Positions 4,494 to 7,367 of a DNA stretch of 7,367 nt are shown here, one piece after another (the first letter of the stretch is position 1; each line of letters begins with the position of its first letter). The DNA comes from Flavobacteriaceae bacterium (GTDB lineage: Bacteria; Bacteroidota; Bacteroidia; Flavobacteriales; Flavobacteriaceae). The stretch covers positions 1 to 7,367 of the forward strand of contig DAOVTF010000092.1 in assembly GCA_030633225.1 (NCBI GenBank), read 5' to 3'. The notes beneath the pieces are model-generated. The model saw only the letters and a list, made by a program, of their open reading frames with translations. It was not told the origin of the DNA and ran no database searches. Both the position numbers and the translations under genes were made by a program.

Positions 4494-5720
4494 ATGACTA
4501 AAATAAAAGTAACAAATCCAGTAGTTGAATTAGATGGTGATGAAATGACTAGAATCATTTGGAAATTCATAAAAGATCAGTTAATTCTACCTTATTTAGA
4601 CTTAGACATTAAATATTTTGATCTTGGAATTGAATACCGAGATGAAACAAATGACCAAGTAACTATTGATGCTGCCGAAGCAATTAAAAAATATAATGTA
4701 GGTATTAAGTGTGCTACAATTACTCCTGATGAAGAAAGAGTTGAAGAATTTGGATTAAAAAAAATGTGGCGTTCACCAAACGGAACTCTTCGAAACATTG
4801 TTGGTGGAACAATTTTTAGAGAACCTATTATTATGAAAAATGTACCACGTTATGTACAAGGCTGGACAGAACCAATTTGTATAGGTCGTCATGCTTTTGG
4901 TGATCAATATAAGGCTACTGACATTGTTACTAAAGGTAAAGGGAAACTTACAATGACCTTTACACCAGAAGATGGTAGTGAAAAACAATCTTTCGAAATA
5001 TATAATTTTGAAGAAAACGGAGTGGCAATGGCAATGTATAATATTGATTCATCAATTTATGGCTTTGCAAGATCAAGTTTTAATCAAGCCTTAAAAAAAG
5101 GATGGCCTTTATATTTGAGTACAAAAAACACAATTTTAAAAGCTTATGATGGTAGATTTAAAGATATCTTCCAAGAAGTTTTTGACAATGAATTCAAAGA
5201 AAAATATGCAGAAGCAGGTATAACTTATGAGCATCGTTTGATTGATGATATGGTAGCTTCAGCCATGAAATGGAATGGTGGATTTGTTTGGGCTTGTAAA
5301 AATTATGATGGTGATGTACAATCTGATACTGTTGCTCAAGGATTTGGTTCATTAGGATTAATGACATCTGTTTTGGTAACTCCTGACGGAAAAACTGTAG
5401 AAGCAGAGGCTGCTCATGGAACTGTTACACGTCATTATCGTGAACATCAAAAAGGTAATGAAACTTCAACCAATCCTTTGGCATCTATTTTTGCATGGAC
5501 TAGAGGATTAGAACATAGAGGAAAATTAGATAAAAATAAAGAATTAATAGATTTTTGTCATACTCTGGAAAAAGTATGTGTTGATACCGTTGAAGGAGGC
5601 GAAATGACTAAAGATCTTGCTTTATTAATTCATAAAGATAAAATGACAAAAGATCATTATTTAAATACCCAAAACTTTTTAGGTGCAATTAAATTAAATT
5701 TAGACAAGGCCTTATCATAG
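4494..5720 (+). CDS. icd: NADP-dependent isocitrate dehydrogenase, IDH1 type
   Basis: Oxidatively decarboxylates isocitrate to 2-oxoglutarate in the TCA cycle, producing NADPH; a cytosolic homodimer. The 408-residue protein closely resembles eukaryotic cytosolic IDH1 along its whole length rather than the E. coli enzyme. Substrate residues fall at the same numbers as in human IDH1: Ser94, Asn96 (SPNGT), Arg100, Arg109 and Arg132 ([10 protein letters not shown]). Lys211 (LSTKNT) and the metal ligands Asp251 (LIDDM), Asp274 and Asp278 (YDGDVQSD) follow, shifted by one. HGTVTRHY (308-315) carries the Arg and His that select NADP over NAD. The ATG at 4494 gives the usual N-terminus ([14 protein letters not shown] follows). 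It is a single-gene unit with its own promoter and terminator. This IDH type is common in Bacteroidota, so it is not by itself a sign of recent transfer. Confidence 0.97.
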   Translation: MTKIKVTNPVVELDGDEMTRIIWKFIKDQLILPYLDLDIKYFDLGIEYRDETNDQVTIDAAEAIKKYNVGIKCATITPDEERVEEFGLKKMWRSPNGTLRNIVGGTIFREPIIMKNVPRYVQGWTEPICIGRHAFGDQYKATDIVTKGKGKLTMTFTPEDGSEKQSFEIYNFEENGVAMAMYNIDSSIYGFARSSFNQALKKGWPLYLSTKNTILKAYDGRFKDIFQEVFDNEFKEKYAEAGITYEHRLIDDMVASAMKWNGGFVWACKNYDGDVQSDTVAQGFGSLGLMTSVLVTPDGKTVEAEAAHGTVTRHYREHQKGNETSTNPLASIFAWTRGLEHRGKLDKNKELIDFCHTLEKVCVDTVEGGEMTKDLALLIHKDKMTKDHYLNTQNFLGAIKLNLDKALS

Positions 5721-5740
5721 CCTTTTTAAAAACTACACGA

Positions 5741-5771
5741 AAGCTCCAATAAAAATATTGGAGCTTTTTTT
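5741..5771 (+). terminator. Intrinsic terminator after icd
   Basis: AAGCTCCAATA (5741-5751) and TATTGGAGCTT (5756-5766) form a perfect 11-bp stem with an AAAA loop, followed by Ts to 5771. It lies 20 bases after the icd stop. Confidence 0.93.
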
Positions 5772-5813
5772 ATTGAAATTTTTACGAAGGTTTATTTCTT
5801 TTTTTTTAATTTA

Positions 5814-5825
5814 GATTAATTAATC
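5814..5825. promoter_or_regulatory. 12-bp palindrome upstream of the membrane-protein/ATP-grasp operon
   Basis: GATTAATTAATC is a perfect palindrome ending 10 bases before the ATG at 5836. A near -7 match (TAATTTAG, 5807-5814) adjoins it, so the palindrome would sit at the transcription start, a position suited to an operator. A/T palindromes of this length can arise by chance. Confidence 0.3.
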
Positions 5826-5835
5826 TCCATTGATA

Positions 5836-6090
5836 ATGACAGAACACAAAAATAAAGATGTTTTTCAAAACAAAGAATCCAAATCATTATTTAATAAAGG
5901 AATAAAATATTTGGCAATTGCTTTACCTCTACTTTTTATATCTCCAATATTAATTACCATTGGTTTTAAAGCAATAAATAAAAGTAATAATTATATAGTA
6001 GTAATTATTGGTTGCATTTTAGCCATATTTACTATTGTTATGGTAACCCAAGCTTTTCGTCTTATTTTAAAATCGCTTTTCAATAAATGA
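5836..6090 (+). CDS. Small two-helix membrane protein (DUF6095-like)
   Basis: An 84-residue protein with a polar, charged N-terminus (1-22, rich in Lys, Asn and Glu) and two hydrophobic helices at about 24-44 (YLAIALPLLFISPILITIGF) and 52-71 (NYIVVIIGCILAIFTIVMVT), ending in a basic tail (FRLILKSLFNK). It should lie in the inner membrane with a short loop between the helices. The pattern resembles the small flavobacterial DUF6095 proteins as I remember them, but I cannot verify this; the function is unknown. The frame opens with a TTG at 5830; the ATG at 5836 is the more likely start. Its TGA overlaps the ATG of the next gene by four bases (ATGA), implying one mRNA and translational coupling. 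A terminator just upstream separates it from icd. Confidence 0.75.
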   Translation: MTEHKNKDVFQNKESKSLFNKGIKYLAIALPLLFISPILITIGFKAINKSNNYIVVIIGCILAIFTIVMVTQAFRLILKSLFNK

Positions 6091-7154
6091 AAGTAAAATC
6101 TTTTTTAGTAAAATTCACACAATGGGAACATTGGCCTACTTTAATATATTATATCCCATTATTTCCATTTTTTATCATTAGATCCATTAAAGCAGGGCAT
6201 CTTGTTCATTATTTAGCAACCAACCCAGGAATTTTTTATTCAGGAAATGGTACAGAATCAAAATTTAAAACACTTTTATTAGTGCCAGAAAGATATCGGC
6301 CAAGTGGTTTTTTGATTTCAAAAAACGACAACAATCAAAAAGCATTAGATAATTTAAAGAAGAGTAATTTAGAATATCCCATAATTGCAAAACCTGATAT
6401 AGGTTTTAGAGGCTATTTAGTAAAAAAAATAAATACTCAAGAGGAATTAATTAATTATTTAAACAATGTTAATGAAGATATTCTTATTCAAGAATTTATA
6501 CCATATCACAATGAATTAGGGATTTTTTATTATAGAATACCAGGTGAAGAAAAGGGTAAAATAACCTCAATTACGATTAAAAAATTTATTTCAGTTATTG
6601 GAGATGGTAAAAGTTCTTTATCTGAATTAATTCTAAACGATGAAAGAGCATTTTTATACTATAAAATATTTAATAATATTCAAAAAGATAAAATGAATGT
6701 CATCTTTAAAAAAGGAGAAAAAATAATTCTTACTGAAATTGGCAATCACTCAAAAGGGACACAATTTTTAAACGGTAATCATCTTATTGATAATGAATTA
6801 GAGGTTTTTATAGATGGTGTTTGTAAACAAATAAAAGGATGGTATTACGGCAGATTAGATATTAAATATAAAGATTATGAGAGTTTGTTAAAAGCTGAAG
6901 ATTTTAAAATATTAGAGGTCAATGGAATTATATCTGAACCAACTCATATTTACGACTCTTCACATAAAAACGCTTCTTTTTTAAATGCACTTAAATCTAT
7001 AAATTCTCATTGGGATATAATGAGTGAAATCGCTATAAAAAATCATATTGAATATGGAATCAAATATCCTAAAGCTATACCATATTATAAAAATATGCTA
7101 TGGCTAAGATCCTATACCCAAAAACTTAAGGCACTAAATAAGAAGGATTTTTAG
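6087..7154 (+). CDS. ATP-grasp enzyme of unknown substrate
   Basis: A 355-residue protein with an ATP-grasp fold like D-Ala-D-Ala ligases and RimK-type ligases, which join a carboxylate to an amine or thiol through an acyl-phosphate. Visible elements: YPIIAKPDIGFRG (97-109) with the phosphate-binding Lys102 and glycine loop; ILIQEFIPYHNELGIFYYR (132-150), the hinge that grips adenine; GRLDIKY (255-261) with a metal-binding Asp258; and ILEVNGIISEP (275-285) with the expected Glu277 and Asn279 metal ligands. The N-terminal ~95 residues differ from DdlA/DdlB: WEHWPTLIYYIPLFPFFIIR (13-32) is strongly hydrophobic, and NPGIFYSGNGTESK (46-59) recalls a Bacteroidota family often labelled 'D-alanine-D-alanine ligase' in databases. 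That label is doubtful for this protein. The start is fixed by the ATGA overlap with the upstream membrane-protein gene. It may act at the membrane with that partner, which is inference. Confidence 0.82.
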   Translation: MKVKSFLVKFTQWEHWPTLIYYIPLFPFFIIRSIKAGHLVHYLATNPGIFYSGNGTESKFKTLLLVPERYRPSGFLISKNDNNQKALDNLKKSNLEYPIIAKPDIGFRGYLVKKINTQEELINYLNNVNEDILIQEFIPYHNELGIFYYRIPGEEKGKITSITIKKFISVIGDGKSSLSELILNDERAFLYYKIFNNIQKDKMNVIFKKGEKIILTEIGNHSKGTQFLNGNHLIDNELEVFIDGVCKQIKGWYYGRLDIKYKDYESLLKAEDFKILEVNGIISEPTHIYDSSHKNASFLNALKSINSHWDIMSEIAIKNHIEYGIKYPKAIPYYKNMLWLRSYTQKLKALNKKDF

Positions 7155-7168
7155 CGATTTTTTATATA

Positions 7169-7367
7169 CTAATTCTCAATTAAATTATCTCTTGGAGTAG
7201 TTGGATTATAACCAAAATCAGAATCAGGTAAATCAATTCCCAACTGAGAAATAATATATCCAATACTGGCAAAATGGTGAATAGCATGACTGTGCGCCTG
7301 AATTAAAGCAGAAGCTAACGTATAATTTGCAGTAATCATACCCATACCTAAATCATCTTTTACCTCA
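7169..7367 (-). CDS. DinB-family protein, C-terminal part
   Basis: Partial gene: only the last 66 codons are in the window, ending at the TAG at 7171-7169. The C-terminus reads through TLASALIQAHSHAIHHFASI, followed by GYIISQLGIDLPDSDFGYN and PTTPRDNLIEN. The His-rich helix (AHSHAIHHFASIG) and the PDSDFGYNPTTPR tail match flavobacterial DinB/DfsA-like proteins, four-helix bundles with a three-histidine metal site related to YfiT and bacillithiol or mycothiol transferases. No substrate can be assigned. It converges on the ATP-grasp gene with only 14 bases between the stops and no obvious terminator there. Confidence 0.8.
   Translation of the reverse strand, partial: EVKDDLGMGMITANYTLASALIQAHSHAIHHFASIGYIISQLGIDLPDSDFGYNPTTPRDNLIEN

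Overview
The window looks like chromosomal DNA of a member of the Flavobacteriaceae (Bacteroidota). It is strongly A+T-rich. Several genes are preceded by the -7 promoter element TAnnTTTG used by the Bacteroidota primary sigma factor, and Shine-Dalgarno sequences are mostly absent. The gene set (prmC beside a GNAT gene and divergent ribD, trmD close to rplS, and a eukaryotic-type NADP isocitrate dehydrogenase) fits that family. I cannot name the genus. No mobile element, tRNA, rRNA or CRISPR array is visible.

Layout. Positions 1-41 (minus) hold the first 13 codons of ribD (riboflavin synthesis). Diverging from it are a GNAT acetyltransferase (145-636) and prmC (641-1501, release-factor glutamine methyltransferase), only 4 bases apart. 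trmD (1538-2230, tRNA m1G37 methyltransferase) follows with its own promoter, placed so close to the ATG that the mRNA should be leaderless or nearly so. A secreted or membrane PAP2 phosphatase (2232-2972) starts one base after trmD. rplS (3121-3471, ribosomal protein bL19) has its own promoter, a ~65-base structured leader and a clear terminator. PrmC, TrmD and bL19 all serve translation.

Between rplS and icd lies about 1 kb without a credible protein gene (3472-4493). It is not featureless. After the rplS terminator come two successive units on the plus strand, each with a TAnnTTTG match, several potential RNA helices and a strong intrinsic terminator: about 3626-4017 and 4112-4385. Several helices rely on G.U pairs, and one carries a cUUCGg tetraloop, which suggests structured RNA read from the plus strand. 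These two candidate non-coding RNAs are the most interesting part of the window. I do not recognise either as a known family.

icd (4494-5720) has its own promoter and terminator and is an NADP-dependent isocitrate dehydrogenase of the IDH1 type (TCA cycle, NADPH supply). Next is a two-gene operon with a 4-base ATGA overlap: an 84-residue two-helix membrane protein (5836-6090) and a 355-residue ATP-grasp enzyme of unknown substrate (6087-7154). The window ends in the C-terminal part of a convergent DinB-family protein (7169-7367, minus).
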